Below are positions 1-7,766 of a stretch of DNA of 64,000 nt, one piece after another. The translations under genes were made by a program, and so were the position numbers. Origin of the DNA: Comamonas testosteroni (GTDB lineage Bacteria; Pseudomonadota; Gammaproteobacteria; Burkholderiales; Burkholderiaceae_C); the NCBI GenBank assembly GCA_008727115.1, contig CP044131.1, positions 1,302,001-1,366,000 on the forward strand. Direction: 5' to 3'. Below the pieces are notes generated by a model that worked only from the letters and a program-made list of their open reading frames with translations, made no database searches and was not told where the DNA came from. Every line of letters begins with the position of its first letter. Position 1 is the stretch's first letter.

Positions 1-242
1 GCGTGGGCGCTGTCGTTGCGGTCGCTGCGCTCCACCACCAGCTGATAGGCCAGTCGCTCCAGCCACTTGGTCAGCGGCTCGGACTCTAGGGCCAGTGTGT
101 CGCTGATGTCGGGGCGCAGATCTGCGGGCAGGGCGGCCAGCAGATCTGCCTTGAGGTCGGACAGGATGGTTTCAAACTCCGGCACCACGACCACATCGGG
201 TGCGGGGAGCTTGCTCATGTCAATGATCTGGGCATTGCTCAT
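1..242 (-). CDS. J: Phage baseplate assembly protein J, N-terminal part (cut by window edge)
   Basis: The reading frame starts at 242 and runs off the left edge, giving 80 residues from MSNAQIIDMSKLPAPDVVV onward. This N-terminus matches P2 gpJ proteins, which form a spike-surrounding baseplate component and are about 300 residues long when complete. Its ATG overlaps the stop codon of W by four bases (ATGA), typical of translational coupling in the P2 V-W-J-I block. Identity is clear from the sequence together with its position after W. Confidence 0.85.
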   Translation of the reverse strand, partial: MSNAQIIDMSKLPAPDVVVVPEFETILSDLKADLLAALPADLRPDISDTLALESEPLTKWLERLAYQLVVERSDRNDSAH

Positions 243-583
243 GCGCTGGCCCCCGGCTGGATATTGATGCTTTGGCGGCGGGTGCTGGCCTGGCCACGGT
301 CCTGGCGCTCGATCTGCAGTACGGCGCGGCCACTGGCATCAAAGGCCAGCACAGCGCGGCGCAGTCGGGTGCGGGGTTCGTGCTTCATGATGGCCTGCGC
401 AGTGGCCGCCTGTAGCCGCAGGATGTTGGCCGCCGTCATGGGCTGGTCAATGAGCTGCGGGATAAAGCTGCCATAGCCCCGGCGCATGAGGCGCGAGCCG
501 ATGGGCGTGGTGAGGATGTCGGTGATGGACTGGCTGATGTGGGCCGAGTAGGCGAGGCGCTTGCCGGTTTTGACGTTCATCAT
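239..583 (-). CDS. W: Phage baseplate assembly protein W (GPW/gp25 family)
   Basis: This 114-residue protein has the GPW/gp25 fold signature, with the conserved region around residues 30-50 (TTPIGSRLMRRGYGS) that is seen in P2 gpW and T4 gp25. These lysozyme-like proteins form the baseplate wedge of contractile-tailed phages. The length agrees with P2 gpW (115 residues). It overlaps both neighbours by four bases (V at its start, J at its end), so the three are one translational unit. Nothing looks broken. Confidence 0.92.
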   Translation of the reverse strand: MMNVKTGKRLAYSAHISQSITDILTTPIGSRLMRRGYGSFIPQLIDQPMTAANILRLQAATAQAIMKHEPRTRLRRAVLAFDASGRAVLQIERQDRGQASTRRQSINIQPGASA

Positions 584-1251
584 GCGGAGCCCCCAGTCGG
601 GCCGCTGGTGTTGCCGCCGCCTGTTTGGACGCCGCCATGCTTGTGGCCGGTGAGGCTGATGCCGCTGGCAATCACATCGCCCGTGGTGCGCAGCGTGCCC
701 TGAATGTCTGCAGCGCCGCTGGCACCTGCTGCTGTGCCACTGCCAAGCATGCCGCCCTGGTAGACCAGTGAGCCTTTGACCAGGCAGTGGCCTGTCATGG
801 TGACCTGAGGGCTGTCGATGGTGACGCTGCCGGGAGCGATCAGCGTGGCCGTGCCGACACCGGGCAAGGTGGCAGTCAGCGCATGGGTCGCATGGTCGTA
901 TTCAATGACCGCACCGTCGGCGTGGCGGGTGACGGTCTTATTGGGATCGTTGCTGGGTGCAGGCTTGCTGGTGCTGTTGAGGCCGACGATGACCACGGCC
1001 GCACCGATGTCGCCGCTGGGCGAGAGCACGGTGGCCTGTTCGCCCACGGTGGGCGGGTTCCAGGTGGTGGTGCCACCTGCGCGGGCTTCGTGGTAGGGCC
1101 GCCAGTCGGTGATCAGCTCACCCAGAGATACCCGCACCAGGGCGGGCTTGCCGGGGCCGCCATGGTCCACGCTGTGGATGGTTCCCACGCGGATCATGTT
1201 GTGCAGCAGGCGCTGGATTTCGCCAATGGCGAGGGCCGGTTCTGAGTTCAT
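580..1251 (-). CDS. V: Phage baseplate assembly protein V (tail spike)
   Basis: This 223-residue protein has an N-terminal OB-fold region and a C-terminal Gly/Ser/Thr-rich beta-helical spike that ends in a GHKHGGVQTGGGNTSG-like stretch. The histidine pair there resembles the HxH iron-binding tip of P2 gpV, the membrane-piercing spike. The frame is open further upstream to 1431, but those 60 residues are Pro/Arg/Ala-rich and look non-coding. The ATG at 1251 (MNSEPALAIGEIQRLL) matches the start of family members. No clear ribosome binding site is seen before it. Confidence 0.9.
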   Translation of the reverse strand: MNSEPALAIGEIQRLLHNMIRVGTIHSVDHGGPGKPALVRVSLGELITDWRPYHEARAGGTTTWNPPTVGEQATVLSPSGDIGAAVVIVGLNSTSKPAPSNDPNKTVTRHADGAVIEYDHATHALTATLPGVGTATLIAPGSVTIDSPQVTMTGHCLVKGSLVYQGGMLGSGTAAGASGAADIQGTLRTTGDVIASGISLTGHKHGGVQTGGGNTSGPTGGSA

Positions 1252-1452
1252 GCGCTGACTGTGCCGGGCAGCACGCGGGCGCGCGAGCGGTGGCCGTTGT
1301 GGCGGCGATGAGTACGCAAACGGTGTTGCGGCCATATCCATAGAATTGAGCCGATGGAGCAGGCCGGAAAGGGCCAGCCGCAAGGCGCAACCCCTGGCGT
1401 TACCCCAGGGCCGATGTCCTGCCCCATCCATTCACCTGCCCATGCCCCGGCT
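1252..1452. other. Gap between phage genes S and V
   Basis: About 200 bases separate S from V. The V frame is open through most of it but has no family-like sequence. No convincing small gene, hairpin or promoter was recognised here. Confidence 0.4.
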
Positions 1453-1920
1453 TCATCCTTTGGTCGCGTGCTCCATCAGGATTTCTTCGATTCCCTTGAT
1501 TTCTTCCTGCGTGTAGCCCAGCAGCTCGCGGCTCGCATACTTCACCACAGGGCTGTTGCGGTCGCGGCGGTCCACCTTGTCGCGCAGGCCGTAGTGATGG
1601 ACGCGGGCTACGTAGGACACACGGGGATTCATGGCCACGCTGGCCATGTCTGCAGTGGCCTTGCGCTGCAGGTTGCGAGCCTTGCGCAGCCCCACAAACA
1701 TCTCTGAGCGAATGGCACCCTGGCGCTTGGCCAGTTGCTCGCGCGGGCGGCGTGGCTCATAGGGGGTGCCGTCCGGGTTGCGCTGGTCGGCAATGCGCTG
1801 GGCCTGACTTTTGCGCAGATAGTTGGCCACCTCCAGCATGGCGGCCTTGCGGCCAGCGGGCTCCATACGCTGCAGCAGCGGGGTGACCCACTGCGCGAGC
1901 TGCTGCAAGGCGTCGGCCAT
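1453..1920 (-). CDS. S: Phage tail completion protein S (virion morphogenesis)
   Basis: This 155-residue protein matches the phage virion morphogenesis family (P2 gpS, about 150 residues). P2 gpS acts with gpR to complete the tail and join it to the head. The central region is rich in basic residues, with PYEPRRPREQ followed by the family's conserved VSYVARVHHYGLRDKV stretch near residues 100-115. Its start overlaps the stop of R by one base (ATG at 1920), consistent with coupling. No irregularity is visible. Confidence 0.9.
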   Translation of the reverse strand: MADALQQLAQWVTPLLQRMEPAGRKAAMLEVANYLRKSQAQRIADQRNPDGTPYEPRRPREQLAKRQGAIRSEMFVGLRKARNLQRKATADMASVAMNPRVSYVARVHHYGLRDKVDRRDRNSPVVKYASRELLGYTQEEIKGIEEILMEHATKG

Positions 1921-2420
1921 CAGTCAAGCCCCTTTGTTTGGTGCCATTCGGCGCCAATCTTGTCGCCCAGGTACAAGCTGTAGTCGCCCAATGCGTAGGG
2001 CATGGGGTGGTAGATCTCGCCCTTGTGCTCGGTAGTCAGGCGCTGGCGGCCTTGGTCGTCCTTGTCTTCCTTGACGATGACGGACTCGGTCAGATCCACC
2101 TCGATCACCAGATCAATCTTGTCATTGGCGAGCACTTCCACGTCAAAGCGCAGGGCCTTGGCGGCCTTGTCCTTGTTTTGCAGCACATCGGGCTGGTAGG
2201 TGCTCAGCCAGACCAGGAGGGGGACGGCGAACAGGTCGAGGCTGGCAGAGAAGTCCAGCATGATGAGGCGCACGGTGAAGCGGTACTCGAACGAGAGGGT
2301 GTCACCGCTGCGCGCCACGATGTTGCCGGTTTCCACAAACATCTTGAGACGCTGGGGGTCGGTCTGCAGTTCGGGGATGGCGCCCGTGAGGAAGTTGCGC
2401 AGGGACTGGGCTTTTTTCAT
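1920..2420 (-). CDS. R: Phage tail completion protein R
   Basis: This 166-residue protein begins MKKAQSLRNFLTGAIPEL and matches P2 gpR, required for tail completion together with S. It sits in the usual place, between the lysis cassette and S, and overlaps Rz by four bases. It has no membrane segment or signal peptide and acts in the cytoplasm during virion assembly. Confidence 0.9.
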   Translation of the reverse strand: MKKAQSLRNFLTGAIPELQTDPQRLKMFVETGNIVARSGDTLSFEYRFTVRLIMLDFSASLDLFAVPLLVWLSTYQPDVLQNKDKAAKALRFDVEVLANDKIDLVIEVDLTESVIVKEDKDDQGRQRLTTEHKGEIYHPMPYALGDYSLYLGDKIGAEWHQTKGLD

Positions 2421-2905
2421 GGTGGGGCACCATTGGCTTGCTGCATTACCTGGTTGTAGCTGTCGATGCAGGTGTTGAGGTCGATGATGGCGGCGTCGCC
2501 TGCGTGGGTGATACGGACAAGAGCTGCAGCATCTGCCGGGTCAATGTCGGCTCTCGCTTGCTCAGGCCCAGGGGCGGAACCGTGACTGCGGTCCGGTTGG
2601 CCGGTGGTGCGGATTGACAGGCGCAGAGCGCCGCTGCGCAGGTCAGTGTCAAGGCGGTCAATGATTTTCTGGGCATTGGTTTTGTCCTGTTGGTTGCGCT
2701 CAAGGATCTGGCCAAGCTGCCCAGCCAGCTGCCCGCTGCGCTTGATGGAAAACTCCAGGCGCTGGACAGCGGCGGCGCTGTGCTGGGCCTGGGCTTTTTG
2801 CATGCCCCTTTCTTCCGCGCGCTGGTCCACTGCATAGAGCAGGAACAGCACGGCGAGAGGGACGACCAGCCGGGTGAGGGTGGCGATGATGCTGGCGGGT
2901 GTCAT
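2417..2905 (-). CDS. Rz-like inner-membrane spanin subunit
   Basis: This 162-residue protein has one N-terminal membrane segment (about residues 12-26) followed by a long charged, coiled-coil-prone periplasmic region (about 28-95). That is the architecture of i-spanins (lambda Rz, P2 LysB). It would pair with the outer-membrane lipoprotein encoded inside it to fuse the two membranes in the last lysis step. It overlaps the endolysin upstream and R downstream by four bases each. The assignment rests on topology, position and the nested Rz1 gene. Confidence 0.82.
   Translation of the reverse strand: MTPASIIATLTRLVVPLAVLFLLYAVDQRAEERGMQKAQAQHSAAAVQRLEFSIKRSGQLAGQLGQILERNQQDKTNAQKIIDRLDTDLRSGALRLSIRTTGQPDRSHGSAPGPEQARADIDPADAAALVRITHAGDAAIIDLNTCIDSYNQVMQQANGAPP
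2446..2676 (-). CDS. Rz1-like spanin lipoprotein nested in a different frame inside Rz
   Basis: A 76-residue frame starts at ATG 2676, entirely inside Rz. It begins MPRKSLTALTLTCAAALCAC, a signal peptide with lipobox LCAC, so Cys20 would be lipidated after cleavage. The sequence then continues QSAPPANRTAVTVPPLG, proline-rich like other Rz1 proteins. The open frame extends further upstream to 2835 with no start that suits a lipoprotein. Nested Rz1 genes are a well-known feature of Rz/Rz1 and LysB/LysC pairs. The upstream ribosome binding site is not obvious. Confidence 0.78.
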   Translation of the reverse strand: MPRKSLTALTLTCAAALCACQSAPPANRTAVTVPPLGLSKREPTLTRQMLQLLSVSPTQATPPSSTSTPASTATTR

Positions 2906-3477
2906 GCTGGCCAGAAGTTTTTGCCGCCCAGGAATTCACCCAGGGCGCGATTGAGCTGCCAGCCGTATTGAAAGGCCTCATCTTTGGGGCGGCGCTCGGA
3001 CAGCTCCTGCAGGTACACGGACTGACGGGCAACGACCATGCCAAAGAGCACGCCGCCGCCTTCACGCCCGCGCTTTTTGATGAAGGCACGCAGGGCAGCC
3101 AGGGTGAGGGAGCCAATGCGGCCATCAGCCACGATGTCGGGATAGTCGGCGCCGTTGCGATTGAGCACGTTCAGCGCCTGCTGCAGCTGCTTGGCGGCTG
3201 TTTGCTGCCCGGCCAAAACACCGAAGTCCAGCAGCGATTCAGCCAGCGCCGGGTAGACCTCATCGACCTGATGAAACTTTGGCTCTACCCAGTAGCGGCG
3301 CAGGTAAATGGTCTGCGCTGTGGCATGAGGCAGGTCACGCATGGGACCTGTGTAGCCATAGGCACGAGCGGTGGCCACGGTGATGCCGTATTTGGTTTCG
3401 CCGCCCGAGTCCTTTGGGTCGTTGACGTAGCCGCCCTCGCGCTCGATCAATTCATTGATGTAGGTAACGGCGCTCAT
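2902..3477 (-). CDS. Phage endolysin, glycoside hydrolase family 108 type
   Basis: This 191-residue lysozyme-like enzyme cuts the peptidoglycan glycan strand at lysis. Residues 12-26 (EREGGYVNDPKDSGG) form the family 108 active-site motif with the catalytic glutamate at about residue 14. The C-terminal half resembles the associated peptidoglycan-binding domain (PG_binding_3). There is no signal peptide, so it depends on the holin. The ATG at 3477 was chosen because a GGGGGG run lies about seven bases upstream as a ribosome binding site; the longer frame to 3603 is Arg-rich and unlike the family. It overlaps the holin gene by four bases. Confidence 0.9.
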   Translation of the reverse strand: MSAVTYINELIEREGGYVNDPKDSGGETKYGITVATARAYGYTGPMRDLPHATAQTIYLRRYWVEPKFHQVDEVYPALAESLLDFGVLAGQQTAAKQLQQALNVLNRNGADYPDIVADGRIGSLTLAALRAFIKKRGREGGGVLFGMVVARQSVYLQELSERRPKDEAFQYGWQLNRALGEFLGGKNFWPA

Positions 3478-3956
3478 TCGGCACCCCCCTTGCGGCCTGC
3501 TGCGCCGTGGCCTGCAATGTCGCCGCGCAACTTGTCTGCCATTTCGGTGATGGTCTGGCCTTCGCTGCGTTTGAGCCAGAGGAAGACGCCCGCCACGATC
3601 CACGGGCCAGGGATGGAGCAGACCACCAGCACGCAGCCGGTGATGATGAAGAAGCCCGCAATGGACGGCACGGCGGCCATGATGGCGAGTTGCATCCCCG
3701 CCTCAAAGACTCCTGGCCAGTGCTGCATGAGCAGCACCAGCACAGGCACGCCCAGCACAAAGCCACTGACGAGGCATGCCAGCACGCGGTTGAGTAGGTC
3801 ACCACGCGGGTCGGTGGCGCGCAGGGGTACAAAGCGCAGGCCCAGCCAGAAGGCCAGCAGGCTTGCCAATACAGGCAGGGAGAAGAGGGCGAGCTTGTAA
3901 CCCGCAAAGGTGCCTACGGCAGAGGTGGGTTCAGACATGGAGGTGGCGGCTTTCAT
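3474..3956 (-). CDS. Putative phage holin (multi-pass membrane protein)
   Basis: About 160 residues with three or four hydrophobic segments (roughly residues 17-40, 56-78, 85-105 and 108-125) and a short charged C-terminus. The place directly before the endolysin is that of the P2 holin gene Y, but the protein is longer than P2 gpY (93 residues) and no sequence motif proves the role. The start is uncertain: GTG at 3980 would overlap gene X, ATG 3956 and ATG 3938 are both in frame, and none has a strong ribosome binding site. Confidence 0.62.
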   Translation of the reverse strand: MKAATSMSEPTSAVGTFAGYKLALFSLPVLASLLAFWLGLRFVPLRATDPRGDLLNRVLACLVSGFVLGVPVLVLLMQHWPGVFEAGMQLAIMAAVPSIAGFFIITGCVLVVCSIPGPWIVAGVFLWLKRSEGQTITEMADKLRGDIAGHGAAGRKGGAE

Positions 3957-3970
3957 GGTGGAGAGGGCTG

Positions 3971-4183
3971 TCAGTCCCACAAGGAAACGGTTTTCGGTGC
4001 GGTGGGGGCGGTGGGTGGATCTGGCAGGATGACCAGACGACCCAGAGGCAGTACGGGGCCAAGCGCGGCAAGGCCTGGGTTCAATGCATAGGCGGCTTCT
4101 GTCACCCCCGCAGTGGTGCCCAGGTGGTGCTGACAGAGCAGGTCCACGGTATCGCCTTGCTGTGCTCGGACGGTGATAGGCAT
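3971..4183 (-). CDS. X: Phage tail protein X (LysM-like)
   Basis: This 70-residue protein starts MPITVRAQQGDTVDLLCQHH and shows the small LysM-like fold typical of P2 gpX (67 residues), an essential tail protein. It lies between L (two-base gap) and the holin. Its C-terminus is Pro/Thr-rich. Identity is supported by length, the QGDTVDxLC motif and its order within the operon. Confidence 0.9.
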   Translation of the reverse strand: MPITVRAQQGDTVDLLCQHHLGTTAGVTEAAYALNPGLAALGPVLPLGRLVILPDPPTAPTAPKTVSLWD

Positions 4184-4185
4184 GG

Positions 4186-4677
4186 CTAGATCAGCTCCGA
4201 CTCCATGCGGGCCACACCCAGGATGTCGCGCACGGCGCTCAAGGCATCCGCGCGGTAATCGCCGTCTTGCAGCTCGCGCTGCGCATCACCGGGCTTGGTG
4301 CGGCCCGTGGCGTCGGCGCCCGCATATCGCTCGATCAGATCGGCCTTGGTGTAGGCATAGACAGCACGCTCAAAGCACAGCACTTTGACGCTAGTGCCAT
4401 TGATGGCAATGGCCGGGACAGAGGAAAGCGCAGCGAACCCGGCAGCGGTCTGGGTGTCTGCCCACTCGCTCAAGTCCTTTATGACGCTGGCCAGGGCGTT
4501 GGCGGCGGCATGGGTAAGGCGGGCGGCAGTGACAGAGCCGTCCACGTCCACGCTGTCGCGCAGCTTGGCGAGGTCAATGTGAGGCCAGAAGCTGCCAGCG
4601 TCCAGCACGCCGGTAATGGGCGGCTTGCCGGGCGGGTCAGTCACGATGATGGGCGGCGCATTGGCAATCATGTTCAT
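4186..4677 (-). CDS. L: Phage head completion/stabilisation protein L
   Basis: This 163-residue protein matches P2 gpL, which caps and stabilises DNA-filled heads and forms part of the head-tail connector. Conserved family features are the FWPxIDLxxLR region (about residues 30-41) and the C-terminal YRADALSAVRDILG motif near 144-157. It follows M after a 115-base gap in which no gene is seen, and it precedes X. Confidence 0.92.
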   Translation of the reverse strand: MNMIANAPPIIVTDPPGKPPITGVLDAGSFWPHIDLAKLRDSVDVDGSVTAARLTHAAANALASVIKDLSEWADTQTAAGFAALSSVPAIAINGTSVKVLCFERAVYAYTKADLIERYAGADATGRTKPGDAQRELQDGDYRADALSAVRDILGVARMESELI

Positions 4678-4792
4678 GGTGCTTCACTGGTTGGGGCCAT
4701 GGTGGTGGGCGGTGGTCGCAGGGCGTTGCAAGAGGCCGAAGCCTTTGCGCGGCCCTGCGAGCCGCCCGGCACGGGGGCCATGCTCGGTTGGG

Positions 4793-5653
4793 TTAACGCT
4801 TTCCCTTGGCGGCGGTCTTGACGGGGGCAGGCCGCTTGCGTGCCGCTGCCGGTGCCGGTGCTGCAGGGGCAGGGGCATCTGCAGCGTCCGCTGCGGCGGC
4901 CTGTTCGTCCTTGGCTGGTGCCGCCAGGGCGCGCAGCTTGCGCTCGATGCGCTCCATGTCCTTTTTGACGCCGCTTTGTGCATCCAGCTGCAGCGCCTGG
5001 GCCAGCAGCGCCTGGACGTCGCCCAGGGTTTCCTGGGGGATGTCATCAAGCTGCGGGTCTTCGCTGGTCTGCACCTTGCCCAGCATGGCGTAGGCAGTGG
5101 CCTTGTGGAGCTTGGCGCGGGCCTGATCGGGCGCGTCCATGCCCTGAGTGATGCCGTCCACGGCGGTCAGGTGCTCAGCCGGGTGGGTTTCGTCCGGCAC
5201 CATGCCGCTGGGGTCTGGCTTGATAGGGTTCCACTGGCCGCCCAGGTAGGCGCCTGCGAACTCGTCCATGAGCAGGGCAGCTGTGCTGCGGTGGTACTGG
5301 TCGGGCAGAGGCAGGTTGTGCTGCACGGCATAGGCGGCCATGCGCAATGCCAGGCCGTAAGCCCCGGCGTCAATGGCCCAGACCATGGTGGTGGTGAAAA
5401 CAAAGTCTTTTGCACCCTTGCCATTGGCCAATGCACCCTCGATCCAGGGCAGGTAATCGGGCAGCATGGCTGCCTTGGCTTTGCGCTTGAGCTGCACGGA
5501 TTCCATGTTTTTAAGGGTGCGCTTGTCGGTGGCCAGCTTGGCCAGCATCAACTGGTATTCGCTGCCCTGTACCTCGATGCCAAACGGGCTTTGCGCCTGG
5601 GCTTTTTCAGCCAGCACGCGGGCGCGGTGGCGCTGTGCGGGGGTGAGTTGCAT
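4793..5653 (-). CDS. M: Terminase endonuclease (small) subunit M
   Basis: This 286-residue protein matches the P2 gpM family, the nuclease subunit that cuts cos sites together with the ATPase gpP. The first about 230 residues carry the family sequence (LPWIEGALANGKGAKD around residues 65-82). The last about 50 residues are an Ala/Pro/Lys-rich tail (4796-4960), longer than in P2 gpM (247 residues) and probably disordered. Its position between N and L is canonical. Confidence 0.93.
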   Translation of the reverse strand: MQLTPAQRHRARVLAEKAQAQSPFGIEVQGSEYQLMLAKLATDKRTLKNMESVQLKRKAKAAMLPDYLPWIEGALANGKGAKDFVFTTTMVWAIDAGAYGLALRMAAYAVQHNLPLPDQYHRSTAALLMDEFAGAYLGGQWNPIKPDPSGMVPDETHPAEHLTAVDGITQGMDAPDQARAKLHKATAYAMLGKVQTSEDPQLDDIPQETLGDVQALLAQALQLDAQSGVKKDMERIERKLRALAAPAKDEQAAAADAADAPAPAAPAPAAARKRPAPVKTAAKGKR

Positions 5654-5721
5654 AGTGCTTGTTCCGGTTGTTGCGGAGAGGGGCCGCCGCCTGATAGGGG
5701 CTTGCGGCGGCCCTGCTGGGC

Positions 5722-6735
5722 TTAGGCCTCGACGATTTCGATGTTTTCGACTACGGCAGCGAGGCCGATGTCTTCCACCACGTAGTCGTCATTGCTGGAC
5801 TCGTAGTTCTCCACGCGGTTGCGCTTGGGGTTCTCCACGATGTAGCGGCGACGGCCGCCGCGCTGCCAGTACACAGACAGGTTGTCCAGCGTGGTGATGA
5901 ACAGGCCGTTTTCAGGGAAGAACGGCACTTGCACGGCCTGCAGACCGCCCACGCGCTTCTGGCTGATAACGATGTCTGCCGCCAGCGTTTCGCTGGGTGC
6001 CTGATTGGTATTGACCAGCGGGAAATACTTGTCGTGGAGCAACTTGGCACCCATTACGCAGACAAGGTTGGGGTTGTTGCGATGCCAAGGGTCCAGCATC
6101 TGCTTGGCATCAAAGACTGCCGCGTCCAGATTCTTGAAGTCGCCAGAAGCGCCGATGACGACCTTGCCCGCCACCTTGCCTTCGTGCATGACGCTCTGGG
6201 GTGCCTCTTCGCGCATCTTCTGCAGCCAGCCCTTGTTCACGTCCTGCAGCAAGGGGTTGGCCGCAAGGTCTGTATCGGGCTCGATGGCCACGCCGTTGAA
6301 GCCGATGCACATGCGGTCCAGCGCTTGACGTTGGGCCAGCATCCGCGCCACACGGATCTGGAAGTCGGGGAACTTGGCCCAGGCGTCGATGAGCGCATAT
6401 TTCAGGTGCGAGTCATAGTTGGTCTGCTGGCAGTGGTAGCCGCGAGCGTTGATGCCGCTCAGGTCGCGGGTCTGGCGGTCCTTGCTGTCCGTGTTGGTGC
6501 GGCTGGCAATGGGGCCGGACAGTGACAGGCCGAGCTTTTCGCCTTGCATCTCATCCACGGGGATGATGTTGATTCGCTGCAGGAATTCGCTGGACTCCTG
6601 CATGGCGCTTTCCAGCTTTTGCTGGACGCTGGGAGCGACGGCAAATGCTTTGCTGGTGTCGTCGGCATTAACGCCATTGAGCAAAGCCACACGGGCGATA
6701 AGTTCGTTATAGCTTTTACGGCTTTCGTTGCGCAT
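5722..6735 (-). CDS. N: Major capsid protein N
   Basis: This 337-residue protein is a clear P2 gpN homologue (P2: 357 residues), the precursor of the icosahedral shell. The start MRNESRKSYNELIARVA and the central LDRMCIGFNG region are typical. In P2 the N-terminal about 30 residues are removed by the protease in gpO, and the matching segment is present here. It is transcribed after O with a 38-base gap. Confidence 0.95.
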   Translation of the reverse strand: MRNESRKSYNELIARVALLNGVNADDTSKAFAVAPSVQQKLESAMQESSEFLQRINIIPVDEMQGEKLGLSLSGPIASRTNTDSKDRQTRDLSGINARGYHCQQTNYDSHLKYALIDAWAKFPDFQIRVARMLAQRQALDRMCIGFNGVAIEPDTDLAANPLLQDVNKGWLQKMREEAPQSVMHEGKVAGKVVIGASGDFKNLDAAVFDAKQMLDPWHRNNPNLVCVMGAKLLHDKYFPLVNTNQAPSETLAADIVISQKRVGGLQAVQVPFFPENGLFITTLDNLSVYWQRGGRRRYIVENPKRNRVENYESSNDDYVVEDIGLAAVVENIEIVEA

Positions 6736-6773
6736 GAATGGTTCCTTGAAGTGGGATGGATTGGGCGAATGGG

Positions 6774-7598
6774 TCAGAAATCGGTCTGTTGCTGACCGGC
6801 GCCGCCATTGGCCACGGGGCGGCGGTTGGGGGCTTCGGTGTTGTCCAGCTTGGCGAACTGCTGCTTGAGCTTGTCGATGTCCGCGCTCATGGCCTGCAGC
6901 GATTGGTCGGTCTTGGCCTGAGAGGCTTCGGAGGCCTGGACATGCTTGGAGAAGTTGTCGCCCAGCTGGCCAAAGCCCTCAGCCACAGCTGCAAAACGGG
7001 CGTCATCGGTGACTTCCTTGCCGGTGAACTTGGCCACGGCGGCGGCAATGCTGGCCTTGAAGCTGGCCACGATGCCGGCGCTTTCGTCTTCCAGCTCCAG
7101 AGCCAGCGGCTCGGCCACGGAAAACACATCGTCGGGTTGTTCCTTGCGCTGCTTGAAGGGGTTGGCGTCCGGGTTCTTTGCGGCGAACTCCAGCATTTCA
7201 GTGCCCAGGCTGGCGGGGTTGTCGGTGACGGCCAGACCGACGAGATAGGCCTCGCCGGTATCGGCAAAGCTGGGGCGGACCTCGATAGATGTGTAGAGTT
7301 TCTGGCGGCGCTTGTTGAGCTCGACCAGTTCATCGGTGGCATCAATCTGGGCGAGCAGAGCCAGCTTTTTCTGGCCGCCGATGTCCACCTCTTCGGTCTT
7401 GACGGCCAGCACATCGCCATAGGCGCGGAAGTCGCTGTTAGGGCCATAGCCCCGGATGTGCTCCATGTTGACGCGGGCGCCGTACACCTTTGGGTTGTAG
7501 TGCTTGGCGATCTGCAGCAGCCAGTCACGGTCGATGGTGCGACCGTCAGAGGTGGCGCCTTCGACGGCGACGCGGAAGAAGCGGGATTTCTTGGACAT
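6774..7598 (-). CDS. O: Capsid scaffolding protein O with N-terminal serine protease domain
   Basis: This 274-residue protein matches P2 gpO (284 residues), which is both scaffold and maturation protease of the capsid. Residues 1-140 are the protease domain. His47 in MEHIRG and Ser104 in YTSIEV correspond to the P2 His/Ser catalytic residues, with an aspartate near 18-23. Residues 170-250 form the alpha-helical scaffold region, with a predicted coiled coil near 215-245. It is the first gene of the O-N-M-L-X transcript and is divergent from P. Confidence 0.93.
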   Translation of the reverse strand: MSKKSRFFRVAVEGATSDGRTIDRDWLLQIAKHYNPKVYGARVNMEHIRGYGPNSDFRAYGDVLAVKTEEVDIGGQKKLALLAQIDATDELVELNKRRQKLYTSIEVRPSFADTGEAYLVGLAVTDNPASLGTEMLEFAAKNPDANPFKQRKEQPDDVFSVAEPLALELEDESAGIVASFKASIAAAVAKFTGKEVTDDARFAAVAEGFGQLGDNFSKHVQASEASQAKTDQSLQAMSADIDKLKQQFAKLDNTEAPNRRPVANGGAGQQQTDF

Positions 7599-7766
7599 GA
7601 GTGGATGAGCCTCGCTGATGGGTTTGCCGGTGTCCGGCGGTGAGTTCGCTGTGAGTTCTCATGGTGTCTGCCCGGTTTCACGGCGTCACGCGGGTGTCGT
7701 TGTGGCGGCGTGGTGGACGTATGCGAGCGGTGGTTTAGTTCGTGGCCGCGCGGAAAACTGCCCGGC
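7599..7766. promoter_or_regulatory. Divergent late promoter region between O and P, with weak Ogr-like half match
   Basis: In P2 the divergent O and P promoters are activated by Ogr at TGT-N12-ACA dyads. At 7665-7682 there is TGT-N12-ACG, one base off the consensus. No convincing -10/-35 pair is seen, as expected for activator-dependent promoters. This is a position-based inference with a weak site. Confidence 0.3.
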
